Shown here in pieces: positions 24,000 to 37,300 of a stretch of 64,000 bases of DNA. Numbering within the stretch: position 1 is the stretch's first letter; each line of letters begins with the position of its first letter. This DNA is from Istiophorus platypterus (Eukaryota; Chordata; Actinopteri; Istiophoriformes; Istiophoridae). The stretch covers positions 29,197,501 to 29,261,500 of the forward strand of contig CM029118.1 in the NCBI GenBank assembly GCA_016859345.1, in the 5' to 3' direction. Under the pieces are notes generated by a model that was given only the letters and a program-made list of their open reading frames with translations, did not search any database and was not told the DNA's origin. A program made the position numbers and the translations under genes.

Positions 24000-26900
24000 T
24001 TTAAACATTAACTGCAAGCTAAAGATCTTATAATGTTAGATTTTCAGGCATGAGCTGGCCATCAAGCAAACTGAGCAAAATCCCTTTCAAATAGATAGAT
24101 AGATCTTCACCTTTTGGGGAATGTTGAAATTGACTGCGGGCACATAATTTGTTACAGACATTGATTGCTCCAGTAGGATCACTCCTTAAAACTTCAGTAA
24201 TCCCGGTACTTCTCCTTTAGCACCACCATAAAATTATTGTTTTTGGTTTCAAAAATAAATACCTGGACAGCTATAGATTGTCATTAAGACATAGTAATAA
24301 ATCTAACCTCTTTGTCATTGTCCTTTGTTGAGGTTGTTTCACTATATGTAGCAAACATTTGAGGAGTCACTAGTTGTTTTGGTTTTTCTTGGCTCTAATA
24401 GGAAAACAGATATTGGAAATTAGTCTGATTCTAGAGGCTGGAAAAAAAAAAAAATCCCCCCTCTTTATTGCTGTCAGGTGGAGGCATCAGCCAGCCCGAC
24501 ACATCCATCTCACTTTACAAGAATGAGCTGGTTTCATGCCATTTACCTAATTCATGTAGCCACAATTATCCATAAATTAATAAAAGCTGACTGGTTATTA
24601 CTAGGAGAAAGGGGGAAGAGAGGGGGAGAGAGGGGGAGAGACAGATGCAGAGAGAAGGAATATGTAGGGCTGTACAGTGAACAATCTCTGGATAATTAAC
24701 AGGAAGATAAACAAAACATAAATTTGGATATTGCATTTATTTGGACTACCACTCAAATATGCGTGAACCACGGTATTTTAATTAAAAGATAAATCTATGT
24801 GACATGCTGCCTCCCAGTTAATTATTCAGTGCTGTAAAATAAAAACAATACCCATTAAATATGCCACACACTCTATTTCTCTATTAACAGTAAAAAGTGC
24901 TCATCCTGGGGACAACATTTCAAATCCAGCTGCTAGTTTGGCTTTTTTACCCTGTTTTGTTCTTTCATTAGACCTATTTTTTTTCAGTTTTCCTCACTTT
25001 ACCTTTACATTGCTCCTCAGACACTTGCAAGACATATGATATGCACATTCACTACTTTTAAAATGTATCTAACAAATTAATTCCAAATCAAACTCCATAC
25101 AGCCTGTAGACACAACAAATTGGATTTTTAGATTTTACTTCTGGTTAATTTTTCAATAGCGTCAGTATGTTGTATTGTTTCTGTAGAAGCTAATTTTTCA
25201 AGAGTAGATTTTGAATGTCATTTGAATACAAGGAAGACAAATGGACAGTTCACCTCATGCATTCAATGGTAGCTGTAGGTCTCTTTGACTTCCTGTGCTT
25301 TCTGTTAATTCTTCAGGGTAATTTTAACTTCATTAATCTTAAAAACAAAAATTCGCCTGATACCTTAAAAATGTGAGTTAACTAAACTGCGGTTAACCTA
25401 ATTAGTTAAATGTTGTTTTGTGAGCTTTTGAAAATATAATACTAACTTTGTTAACTGAAGTAGAATCGACTGTCATTATAGACAGATTTTCTCCTCATTT
25501 CTCTTTGTAAAGAGGAACTTAGGTCATTTTGTCCCACAGTAATTAAAAGGACAACAGGTGAGGCTGCTCCCAGACACCTGTGAAATTCTAAGTGTACAGC
25601 AGTAGAATGAATTCAATATAAACCTTCATCATGGTTAGCATTGTTTTCATTATTATGAAAAAAAAAACAAACTTACCTTTGCTTGTATTGTGGACACACA
25701 GTTTGTGTTTGTTTTCTTCAAATTACAACTAAAGGAGAATCTCTGGAGAGCTTTAACACTAAAACAGTGCATGCTGGGAAGCCTGTTAAAAAGGTTGTTT
25801 TGTTTTTTTCGTAAGTCGAGTGTTAAGTTGTTGATTCAACTTATCACTTCAACTCAAAAGACCTCAGAGTGGTCTGAAATTTAAACCTAGAAAATTTAAG
25901 TTGAAAACCCTTGAAATTAACAAAACTTTAAAAGTTGACCAGAAAAGATTATTTTATTCCTCTGAAGTCCTGTATCATATTCTACAGTGTGGATGAAAAT
26001 CTCTGTCTCAAACAATATTTTTATCTTGTGAAAGCTCAGTCGGTGGTGCAGGTCAGCTGGTAAACCTTTGGTGTGATTAGCCAGCTTGCGTCACAAGTAG
26101 ATGCTAGATGCAGTTAGTAACAAATGCTAATCAAAGGGGGTCGTTTCTGTGTTTAGTTTCAGTCAGCCTCAGAGAAAAGCTTCTGAAATTACTAGTTTTA
26201 AGTCCCAAATCTCTCTGGTCCTGCTCTTTGGTGCAGACCAAAACTAACTATTATAGGGATTTTTCATGAAAATTTTATATAGAATTTATATAGTCCCCAG
26301 AGGATGAAACCTACTGACTTTAGTGATCCTCCAGCTGACTTCCCTGTTGGGGAACTTCAAGACATTAATTTTTACTTCTTTTGTCATTTTAGATGTACGT
26401 GTAGAGACCATTGGAATAAGTCACAGCATTTAGAGGCAAACATCATTTTGTTTTCTTATTTTTTCTTTGTCATGGATAATATTATAATTACATTTTAAGA
26501 CACAAATTAAAGAATTATCACTTTGATTTAAGTGAAACATGTAACTACTTAGTGGCAGCAGTCATTTCTCAGTCAAAATGGTCGATTTTCTTCAGTGGTT
26601 GAACTGATATATGTGAACGGATCCAGACGCAGAGACAGTGTTTCCCAGAGGTAGAGGTTTTATTGCAGAAAAAAACACTGCATCAGTATTACGGCTTCAA
26701 AGTACATCCTAAGGTCTAAAATGCAGAGAGTAAACAGACAAATGTCTAATACACCTCTTCAATGAAAGATTTTGTCCTCTTTCAAACAGATATGTGGTAA
26801 TAAATAATGACCAAGGGAATTTTTTCTTTTAAATACAAAGCTATCTATTGTTAATACGAGTTTTTAGTTTGCAACAACACCCCTCTCCTCACTTTTCCTT

Positions 26901-28900
26901 TCACGGACTATTGAAATTTTCTTAATTTAGGAATGTGGACATTACTTGGACAATGATTGAATACTACAGAATCAATTGAGGGCTGAATAAATGGGCTTGG
27001 TTACTTTTTTTCTTATTTTTCTAGTGCCAGTGATTATAATTGAGCAAATTTAATTTTGTACTTCAATAGGAAGCTTGATGGGGATCAAACAGCATGGGGA
27101 CAATGGAATGGATTATTTTGCATTTACAGCAGGATTTGAAATTGTGTATCATTCTCAGGGGTTGGCAAAGAGTACAAGTCACAGAGGAATGACAACAAAT
27201 GGCATTCTCCAGTGTTGGAACAAAAAAATATTGCCTCATCTGAACAGGATGATGAAAACATACTTTAGTAAGCTGTTAAAACATGGGAACTGGTGCCAAA
27301 CAAAATGGAATGTGTAGCTTTTTTGAAAACTTTTTTCCCCTATTGAGTTTTTGCTAATACAAGTAAATGTTCTGCACACACACATATGTATACACACATC
27401 TAGAAAAGTGAGCTACAGCCACCAAGAGTACAGTAGTGCATTGAAATCTATAGCTTATACTACATTGAGTTATCAGGATCTCATATGGTGAAATTCAGTG
27501 GGAAAAGATCCTACATAATCAGTTTCTGTATAAGGCTGGGAGAGCAACTGTCCTGTTGGCTACAAAAAAAGAATAGTAAAGAAAATATTTCAAATACTTT
27601 AGTGTTCTGCCACAAGTTCAAACTGCAGTGACACAATTAAAATCAAACTTACAGCAGTCCACCAGAATATTGAACTTACTTACTCTATCAGCCTTGTGCA
27701 AAGTCTTTTCTCTTTCTTTCTTTGTCTTTTTTCCACTATACTTTCACACTCCTTCTCCTTCTCTTTCTCTCTACTTTCCTCTCCATGCATGCAGGAGAAT
27801 TATGTTTTTTGGGGGAGTGTGTGAATTTGCATTGTGTTGGACTGTAAACTCCGTTACGCAGAGTTGTGGCACTAAGACCCTGGAGTTCTAAGAGTTTAGC
27901 CCTCCTACCACTGTATGTGTATTTGTGCCGGAAGATATGGGCTTTCTTAAAGTCCAGATCATTTCCCTTTATCAGAAAAACATTAACAACCCCCAATCCC
28001 TAACCCCCTACAACCAATAACAACAACAACACAACACAAAGCCACATACTTTCTTATTCTCCTTGCCCAGTAGTAACCAACAGCTGCTGGCACAACAAAA
28101 TGCAATCAAAGTTGATACTTTTCTGCACAAAACAATCTGGCTTGATTTGATCAGACTGTTCCATTGTTAAAGTTTTGTTACTTTTTCTTCCTCAGGAATA
28201 AAACCTACATGAATAAAAATGAAAACACTACTATACACAGAAAAAGAACACCTCCTTTGAAAATAAACAAAAAAACTTTTGCAATACTTTAATAGATTAG
28301 GTAGTATAATTGGAGACATAAAGCAGAGTAAAGTACATGATAATCAGATTTTTCATTATTTCAAACCCTGTGCGGCAACTTCACAAGAGTTTATCAAAGC
28401 ACGAGATCAATTCTGCTTTTTGTCGACTTGATGCCAGAGTGTCTCTTTCAAACTCTTCATGTGAAAAAAACTTTTGGCAGCTGCCACACACCTATCTATC
28501 TGTACAGAATGCAACTGTTTATATATCATTTTTCTTTCTAAAGCACATGTAGAAAAATCGCCCACAATATGGTCCAGGTCCCTACTAAAGTACAAAACTC
28601 TCATCTGTCATCATAAAGCAGCCCAAGCTAAAACACAATCAGTTGAAACTCCCCGTCTTTCTCATGTGGAGCCTGTAAGGTGACATTCAGACATTAAATT
28701 GCCAAAACTATAGCAGAGCAAGCCATAATGTTGGCTAATGGATGCTTGAAATACATTGCTGAGTGATTTGTGTTACATTTTCCAGGCCTTTCTACCAGGG
28801 CTTATATTAGAAAAAGTGAGAGTGAAGGGTAGGATGGAGAAGAGAAGGGGGTGACTTGAGGGGCTCTGGCCAGCTGGTGGGACTCAACTTGAACCCTCGG
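24000..28900. other. non-coding DNA, no gene seen
   Basis: AT-rich. Contains a complex repeat-free patch at 24475-24600 followed by a GGGGAGA run, and a pyrimidine-rich patch at 27700-27785. This lies beyond the 3' end of the zinc-finger exon in minus sense. Confidence 0.4.
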
Positions 28901-29038
28901 CATATCGTCCAGAGTTGGGTTACAACTGTCGGAGTCTGTGTGTGTTTGTGTGTGTGTCTTTTTGAATTGATTTCCTCTGTAATGACAGCCCCAGTCAGGC
29001 TGGCACCAATGCTCCCCCTCCAGTTCCCATCTAGCCGC

Positions 29039-29104
<66 letters not shown>

Positions 29105-29137
29105 CACACACACATGCACACACACATGCACACACAA
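29039..29137. repeat. CA microsatellite with CATGCACACACA units
   Basis: About 62 bp of pure CA, then three units carrying catg. A shorter GT tract lies at 28934-28958 on the same strand, so the two tracts could pair with each other. Confidence 0.95.
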
Positions 29138-29441
29138 ACAGAACATGATCACTGCCGCTGATCCTGCAACACATACACACACATACAGTGCTCATCACTC
29201 GCAGTGGGAAAATGGCAGCCACTGGTGTTATGTTTGAGGTTGGTGGTGGTGGTTGTGTACATTCAAGATGCCTCCTCCATCTTCCATACAGTAACTGTTC
29301 TGCTAAACCATTTACATGGATATTTTTTCTGATAAAAGCCTTATTTTTGGAGAAATATGTCTCTAGTAATTTTTGATTACTTCATCTGACATCTCTTTTG
29401 CTTTATAGCCTCCTCCTGCATGATTTGTCTGAAAACTATAA

Positions 29442-29447
29442 TTTAAT
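29442..29447 (-). terminator. possible poly(A) signal (ATTAAA) for the zinc-finger exon
   Basis: A minus-strand ATTAAA hexamer lies about 420 bases after the TGA at 29865-29867. It is a common variant signal, but the region is AT-rich, so chance is a real alternative. No stronger signal was noticed nearer the stop. Confidence 0.2.
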
Positions 29448-29864
29448 TAATAGCTTTTAACTCTTTTTCTATGAATGCATATGACTAACTGTGCTCAGTA
29501 AGAGATCATAAATGCTGAATCATCTAAACACAAATACATAGATTATAAGAATTTCTTAGTAAATATTCACAGACATCTAATAAACCACATTGAGTATGTT
29601 TTCTTTGTGTTTATATAGTAGGAAGTTGGGTTCCTATTTCAGTGTTGTCAACCTGTGCTTTTGTTAATCTCATTGTTTAATTATTGTTTGGGCAAGGTTT
29701 TAGCACAAACCTGTTGGTAATTAGTATTATAGTGACCAACATCCCTGTGCATCAGGTAATGTTTGTATATGACACAAATCTATGGTATTTCAGATAATGC
29801 ATAGTCCAACACAGACCCAAACCTCCCTCCTTGACGTCAATACCAAACCCATCCCTTGGTCATT

Positions 29865-30145
29865 TCAGTCCTGGTGACAAGATGAGGCCTCCCTCACAAA
29901 TGGCACAAAGTTACATCCATGGCTTCTCTCTGCTTCCGCAATAGATTGATTAGATGTACCACCGCTGACGGTATCATTGGGGCTCTTATCTGTGACATCA
30001 GACTCAGGACGGGAGCGTTTGAAGCGCCGGTCCGGGTACTGGGTGTTGTCAAAGGGCATACGGTGCACACACAGCACATGAGTCTTCAGGTTGCCCTTCT
30101 GGGAGGCACTGTAGGGGCAGTAACTGCACTTGAATGGTCTCTGGC
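29865..30145 (-). CDS. 3'-terminal coding exon of a C2H2 zinc-finger protein
   Basis: This is the last 92 residues of a spliced gene; earlier exons are not identified. On the minus strand a pyrimidine-rich acceptor (tctgtctccag) precedes the exon. The first codon is split after its first base and restores Gly of a finger linker, T-G-Q-R-P-F, which strongly supports the boundary. Exon residues 6-27 form a finger C-X2-C-X12-H-X4-H (FKCSYCPYSASQKGNLKTHV then LCVH). The four-residue His spacing is less common than three. A basic segment follows (YPDRRFKRSR, residues 36-45), then a Ser/Asp/Asn-rich tail and TGA. The protein is probably a nuclear DNA-binding factor, because a further finger must precede the linker. 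The finger resembles the SQKGNLK type of multi-finger developmental regulators. I compared it from memory with ZNF536, ZNF516, ZNF219 and ZNF827 and could not assign it to any. I am confident it is coding, not of the family. Confidence 0.85.
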
Positions 30146-31489
30146 CTGGAGACAGAAACAAAGAAACAAAATATTATAATCATTTTAATTTAAACCAGTA
30201 TATCTCATGGTGGTGCCACAATAATCCAATTTGCTTGAGATTTATCCCAGTAGATGTAGAAGTGATTCTTCCAATCAGAGGCTTGTCTATCAGCATAGAA
30301 AGTATCTGTGTACAGCATAGGCAGATGAACCACAGCAAACCTCCCCCAACATCGGGGCCAGTGGGTAAATAGTCTGAATGGTTAATATGTTTATGGGTGA
30401 GCAGCACAAGGATATCTGAGAAGCACTCATCCAAAAATACAACTTCACAGAATAGTACTTAAAGCAACTACTTGGGTCAAAAGCTGCTTGGCGGGAATGG
30501 CAATGGTGTTAAATCAATATTGACAATTTATTTTACTGTTAGGGTCACTTACAGTAGCAGTTAGATGTTGCATGGCTTGTAGGGGGGCATATTAGTGATA
30601 TAACTATGGAGGAGAAATGTGTCAGCAATCCCGATTTTGAGTCTTTAAAACATACACTGTAGAATTTTGTTATTTATTGCTTAATGTGTGGCACCAAAAT
30701 GGTTTTGTGCACCCTCCAGTCCTAATAAATGTGTTGAATGTATTACCAAACCAAGTTATCAAGTTTTTGACTGTTTAAAACATGCATCATTTACATCCAT
30801 GATTGCTACCCTGCAGTGTTCTCCTCCCTGTATTTTGTCAGCACATAGCCGCTTTTCGTGGATATCAGTCACCACCTTTCAATCAGTGGCATACTCCACA
30901 ATATAAAGAAAAAAAGGACTCACTCATCAAAACATTGCTCCATGGCCTTACGAGTGGTATAAAGCTCCACAGGGAATCTCTTAATTTTAAAAGCTTGATA
31001 GCAGTGATGGGAGTACTAATCTATGCTCCATTAAAGCAGCATAGACCATCTTGTGACAGTAAAACTTTTCACTAACACCCTGTGTAATAAAATTATTCTA
31101 AAAATGTTACATTAGCTGTTGCAAACACCTCACTTTCATGGACACCTTATCTATTTGCCTTGAAAGGAAAGAGTGAAAAACAAAAGATAGAAGTAATTTA
31201 TTTTTAAATCAACATTGGTAAATAAATTACATTTCCATTTAGGATCTCCAGAGATTTTTATGTTGCTCTGATCCATCGGAAAAAATAAAAGCTTGATTTG
31301 ATATTTGATGAAATATATCAAGAAATGGAAAAAAAAAAAATGCAAAATACCCCACAAAAAATACCCTCATCTATCCAAAACAATGAAATCAAATTAAGGC
31401 AACACTCTATTAAGTAAATAAAATACAGTAAATGCAGTAGCACATTCCTGGTAAATTACTTTGTGATATAGAGGATGTGATATTTGTTA

Positions 31490-31690
31490 CCGTTAAGAAT
31501 TACCAGACTTATAAAATCCTTCCTCATCAAACCATAAATCACTTTCTTTAGCACCTCCCATGCCAGCTGGCACACTGTTCACCTTTATGCTGTCACTGGC
31601 CACTAATGCTGTCCGTGCCACTGTTGCTCATAAAGCATTTCAAAAGCCTAACATTGATCCAAGCATCCAACTGTAGCCATTGAATCTATG
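31490..31690. promoter_or_regulatory. candidate conserved non-coding element
   Basis: About 1.3 kb upstream (minus sense) of the zinc-finger exon. Complex sequence including catgccagctggcacactgt (an E-box CAGCTG within a palindrome tgccagctggca at about 31561-31572). Inference only. Confidence 0.3.
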
Positions 31691-34600
31691 TTCCCATGGG
31701 GGGAAGTTTTATATACTCCCTAATCCCTGCTTTGGTGAACCTGGCATTTCCTTGTAGAGAGTGACAAGGCTAGAACCTATAAACAAATAAATATTAGTGC
31801 TATATTACTCTATAGTCACATAATAGAAATAGAGGCAGATAGCCATTCGCACTTACACTCACAGGCAATTTAGTCTCTAATTTACTGAACCTGATTTTAG
31901 ACTGTGGAGGGGGAAGCCAACTCAGACAAAGGGAGAACATGCAAACCGCACATGAAAAGGCACCAGCAGACTGATGAATTCAAACCATCTGTAACCCTCA
32001 CTTGAATTTTAACTCCTCTGGCCATAAGTCAACTTCTCAGGCCTTCAGGCTTCCACTGGTCCTTATAAAAAAAAATGACCAATAAGAATGATTAGACTGA
32101 GAAATTGAGAGTGGGGTAAATCTGAGGACAAAGAGGAGATCTGCACCAACCCAGCAACATTACTGTTAGATGTTACATGGCTTGCTTCTTTCTGCTCCTT
32201 GCTGATACAAATACATTCTCAAAACATTACCCAACATTTAATAACTCGCCACACTTTGTGCAGTCAAACGGCTCCAACAAATTCATCTTAGCTAAAGTTT
32301 TGCAGTTCACTGAGTTGATATGCGTCTTATGAAGAGCATGCATATATCTAGTGCCCTGAACACAATAGCAGAGTAGAACAAGCCATGCTATTTTTCTCTA
32401 TCTCCCCACCTTGCAACAGCTCCAGCACAAAATGTTCTCTCTAGATTGAATCTGATCATCACTGCAGCAAACACAATGGCCCTTAATAGCACCAGCCGTT
32501 TGTTTGAGGGATGCCGATTACACTGCGATCATAACCCATTCCACTTTGTTCACTCACTCACAGACAGACAGAGGGCAAAATGGAGAGGAAGGGAGGAAGG
32601 AAGTCAGAGAGCAGTATAAAGGGAAAATGTTTGAGCCTCTTCTAGTACTTTAGGTTATTAATAACAGTACATTTACAGTTACAGTCTTTTTTTCTTTATC
32701 TCTTATTCAATTTGAGATGCTCTAAATCACATTAACATAGGGGCTTTAAAAGAGGCACATGGATAGGTGCAGTGAATATAAATAGGTGAAAGACCAGGAA
32801 TTAAAGAGGAAACATTTTATTTGAAGCACCCACTGGCATACACATGGGGTTAGCAGGCATGAGTGCACAGTCTACTTATACTGTAAGACGGGGACACACA
32901 GATATACAGACATGGTGGAAGAGTGTGAGGATGCAACGAGGCAACACAGCGAACACTGCATGGAAGAAGCTACTTTGTGTTTGGCAATCTGACACAGGCT
33001 TTGAAACCTTTCTGGCTTTCTGATATTACATTGTTTGCTTCAGAGCCAGACAAAGGAGATTGCTACAAGTTTGGAGGCTTTGGATGTTCCAGTTGTCTGA
33101 ATTTCCAGATAAGCTAGTCGGTGATACACAATGAAGGGTCCCTTTTATTCGTGTGCAGTTTAATTTCACACTCTCTTACATTACGTTAAGTCCAAGAGGC
33201 AGAATATCTCATCCCATTTTACACTTAGGGAGAGTGAGTTATGCCCCCAAACAATTCAACTTTGTTTTTTTTTTGTTTGTTTTTTTTGTTTTTGTTTTTT
33301 TTTGTTTGTTTGTTTTTCCCTTTCCCTGCTTACTTATTGTTTGTCTCCATGCGCTAAATCAATACAAATCATACTTGGTTTTATCTCTCGGAAGATGTTT
33401 AGATAAAAAGAGAGAGACTAATTTGTATTGCTTGGCTTGAAAAAAGTTTGGATAGGATGTATTAATTTGAGTTAGTGTTGAGATTGAAATGGACTGTTGC
33501 AGAGCAACTTAGAGACACACAGCCTATATTTTGTTATGGATTAAAAATTAACTGGTCTGGCTCTCTCTCTTTCATTCACAAAGACACACACACACACAGG
33601 CCTTTATCAATCCATATGTCCAGCTACTGTGAAGGGTCGTGTCCTCTGGTTGGTGCCAGTTACCAAAGCATCTTACATGCTGACTGTGCCTGGCAGCACC
33701 ATATTAACCACTGTACTGTCAAGTTAAACATTTTTCTGCCACACTTTTCTGTCACTTGGTCACATTACTCAAAACTGGTGAAAAGCTGTAATGTTTTATT
33801 GAATAATCAAAAATATTTTCTTGTCATGATTGATATGGTGATTAACTCTTTCAAGTCTAGTTTTTGCAATCGAGATCTAGTTTGCATTTCTGTATCGCCT
33901 AGTGTTGATTTAACATGCACCTACTTTATTAACTTTTAACCAGAATCATGATCTTTCCCAAAGCTTATGCAAATGCTTTCATTGCCTAAACTAAAGATGC
34001 AGGATGTAAACCTCAGTCTTTGTTGTCAAAATCCTGTGTTTTGTGCATCAACCATCTACCAGCTCTCTTCTTGTGACCTTATTAATTCGTATAAAAATGT
34101 TTACAAAACAAAACTTTTCCTCCAAACTCAATCTGGGAAGCAATGCCATTTTTTTTTTCTTTTTAAGCATGCAAAAAAATTGTAGTATATAAATGTATTT
34201 TCCAGGAGACATGGTTTCAAACAGGATTAAATGTTAAAGTGGTCCCTACACTGTTTGATTGAGTCATGCACACTGAGAATAACAATGAGTTCTTATTACT
34301 AAAAACAAGAGAAAAAAGGCACAGTATGTATTTATGACACAACACTGAAAGAGGGGAGATAAGTGATCCCTTTCTCTACAGCCATTCTGCAGTATTTGGA
34401 CAAATATGTATGTCACTATAAATTTGAGCAAAAGAATTTGAAATATTCACAAAAAATAAGTTGGTAGTTAGTTGTAAGTACCTTCTGCCAGAATGCTCAC
34501 AGTCCTTTCTCCAGCCTTCTACACGCCACTCCTCCCAGATCCTTCTCCACTTTAGTTTTCCTTCTTAAAGCTGTAATACATTAGATATGCCACTGCCTTT

Positions 34601-36850
34601 CTTTATCATTGATAGTCAACTGGTCTGCTAAGCTAACAGCACCAACTGTGAGGGTTGTTAAGTATCACTAGTTAGGTAGAATCCACAGAAGTGCTTGGGC
34701 TGTTTGACTGTCTATTGGGTCTTGGTCTGAAAACCGTGATCTGAAAATTAACACTTAGATCTTCATTCAGCAAAAGGAGCCGATGGAAGACTGTAAGATG
34801 AGGTTGAAAGTTCAGAATCATTTGCGCGTAGTTCTTCTTCACCATATAAAGCATTCAAAGTATGTCCAAAGGTCAAGCATGAAGATTTACAGTCTAGGTC
34901 AGAGAGTTTGGTAGAGGGCATTTCAAGATGTGTAAATGTTTTTTCCTCAGCATATATCAATCCAGGTATGACAGCTCTTCCTCTGTTAATTATCATGCCG
35001 ATCACAAAAATATTTTTCTCTTTAAATGTTTCATGTTGTAACTCCAGGGTAAGTAAAATACATGCAAGCTGAATAATTCATACAGGTTTTTGAATAGGTA
35101 TTATGTCTTAGTTCTTAAGGTCTGAATTTTGTTTGTTCCCGATTTGTCACTAAAACTATTTAGATGTTTTATTTCTGCCCCCTCATTAGCTTACTCTAAC
35201 ACTGAGATGAAGCTAATGTACTGTACAAAACTAGGTAGCTACATAAAGTTCTCATATGCTACAACAGTTATCACAGCTATTTGCTCAAATGCATAGTAGC
35301 AGGTTTCAAACTTTGCATCAGTTTATTTGTTACAGTAATTTTTATGAATGAATGTCAGTATATCATGGTAATTGTAGTATGTGTTGATATATAGATGTTA
35401 GCAGCTTTAATCTACTTGGTTAGTCAATCCTCCAAGTTCTTACATAACTTTGATCCAGGGTTATCATATTCTGTTTCACATTCCCAGCACACCATTCTGT
35501 CACCTTGATAATTCAGTCAATTTTGGGGTTCATTAAATTTGCCTCAAGAAGAGTGTGTTATGTTGATCTTGTTGATTAAATCTACAGTCTCATTGATATA
35601 TCATCAACCACCAGTGGTAGCACTAAGATCACTGTGACTGAGCACCACACAAGCCAGTGAGTGAGGGCGAAATCCTACGCCATCTTTGATTGACCTTTTG
35701 AGATTTGTGTTACCTTGGAATCGTTTTTCCCCACCTGAAAGGTCATTAAGAAGACTGTTTACAATAGTGGCATTATCAGCATCCTTTTTTTAAAGACTTT
35801 TATGAACCCCTGAATAAGTGAAGTGTCTGGGGTCCATGGGTTGTCACAAACCCAGCTCTAACCCTAACTGTGACCCCTAACACTAACCAGGGACCACGGG
35901 AAATGATGTTGATTTTGGATGGTTCTGCACCTGATAATTTATGTCCAATGCTAACATGCAGTGCCAATGCAAGAAGTATTGTACCTATTGTATACCCTAT
36001 AATTAGTGACTGGGAGAGTAAGGATGGTCAATGCCCATGAAGCAGGTCTGACTGTCATGCTGAAAACCAGATTTGATTTCCTTCACAGATCCACAATTAA
36101 TGTAGGTATTTTATAATACGTGTAACCAGGATCCTTATCTAACATTAACACACTGTTTCACTTGCCAGTCCCCAACCAACATACCAACCTACACATACCT
36201 TAACAATAACTTGCATCTGATAACCACAATCTTCCTCTGACCTTTACTTTATCATAGTTGCCATAAAAGCTGGAAACAATCAATTACCTTCATATTTCTC
36301 CCACATCCCCAAGATTTCTGATTATTTTACTTACTTATTTCTCACCAATGACATTGTTCAATCTGTTTATTGAATATTTACTTTACTTTATTTAAATCGT
36401 TTGTTCTTTCGTCTTTATTAAGTTTCTAGACACTGAGTGGGTTGCCATACTAAAAGCCTTTAAGAGTGAGAGAAGAAAGGGAAAAAGATGCATAGATAGA
36501 GGGAGAAAAAGAGAAAAAGAGACAAACAGGAAGGGAGAGGAGAAACAGTGGTCTTGTTTTCATTAGTGTGGTATTATCTAAGCCTGTTAATTAACCCCCT
36601 AAGGCCCTCTGCATGGAGATCAGAGAAAAAGGGGGTGAGGAAGTGGGAAGGGGGGCAGGAGGAGAGGAGAATTGTGTGTGCGTATGTGTGTTTGTTTGTG
36701 CGCATGTGTGTGTGCGGAGAGAAGATGTATCTCACCGCTGCCACAAACATGCCCATGTTTCACCTGTCGCACATGAACTCCCCCACCCCACTCCACACTC
36801 AACTCCCTAGCCCAGTTTAATTATTTTATCTCTACTCATATACCCTCTCA

Positions 36851-36853
<3 letters not shown>

Positions 36854-36886
<33 letters not shown>
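36854..36886. repeat. CA microsatellite
   Basis: About 32 bp of CA. Confidence 0.9.
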
Positions 36887-36887
<1 letters not shown>

Positions 36888-37149
36888 AATCACGTATACA
36901 CATACACTCTACTTGAGGTAAAATGAGAATGGACTCCTCGACCTCTCATCTATAATCCCTGTAGGTCTTGGTCATTTGCTTCCTCTTATGCTTTCTTGTT
37001 ACTTTAAAAAAAAAAAATGTCCTTCCTTTTTTTATTCCACTGTTATTTAGCAATATGGTCATCGGTTGGAGTAGAAAGTCTACTCTGTCTTGGAATAAGT
37101 TCTGAAACATATAGTTTTCAAAATAAAATAATTATTTATTGGTTTTATT

Positions 37150-37300
37150 CTTAGCTTAACATTGCATTCAAATAGACTCAATCAACAGTAACTTCAGTCG
37201 GTTGTAGATCTTGAAGTTGTTTCACCTTTGATCCAAAAGACTTCTTCAGCTCCTAGGTGGGGTCATTGTTAGGTCATTTATTTCAATTGTCTGTAAGTGC
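37150..37300 (-). mobile_element. Penelope-like 3' tail fragment, opposite strand
   Basis: On the minus strand the stretch contains gctgaagaagtcttttggat, then gtgaaacaacttcaagatct, resembling the 3' tail seen after the GIY-YIG domain at 17970. It is preceded by sequence like the end of that element. No domain remains. The call rests on motif resemblance only. Confidence 0.4.

Noticed and set aside
26595..26670. Possible retroelement end (ggatccagacgcagagac, ggttttattgcag)
   Set aside because: Resembles words seen in fish repeats, but too short and without a second end to call.
28802..29222. Cys/Val and Thr/His-rich open frames on both strands
   Set aside because: They are translations of the CA/GT array.
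33475..33939. 154-codon plus-strand open frame
   Set aside because: No domain, no splice signals and an amino-acid mix typical of non-coding DNA; long frames of this size are expected occasionally in 64 kb.
34763..35005. 80-codon minus-strand frame with protein-like composition (EEKTFTHLEMPSTKLSDLD)
   Set aside because: It looked plausible as an exon, but no convincing acceptor or donor flanks it and no family was recognised. Worth a quick search but not supportable as a gene.
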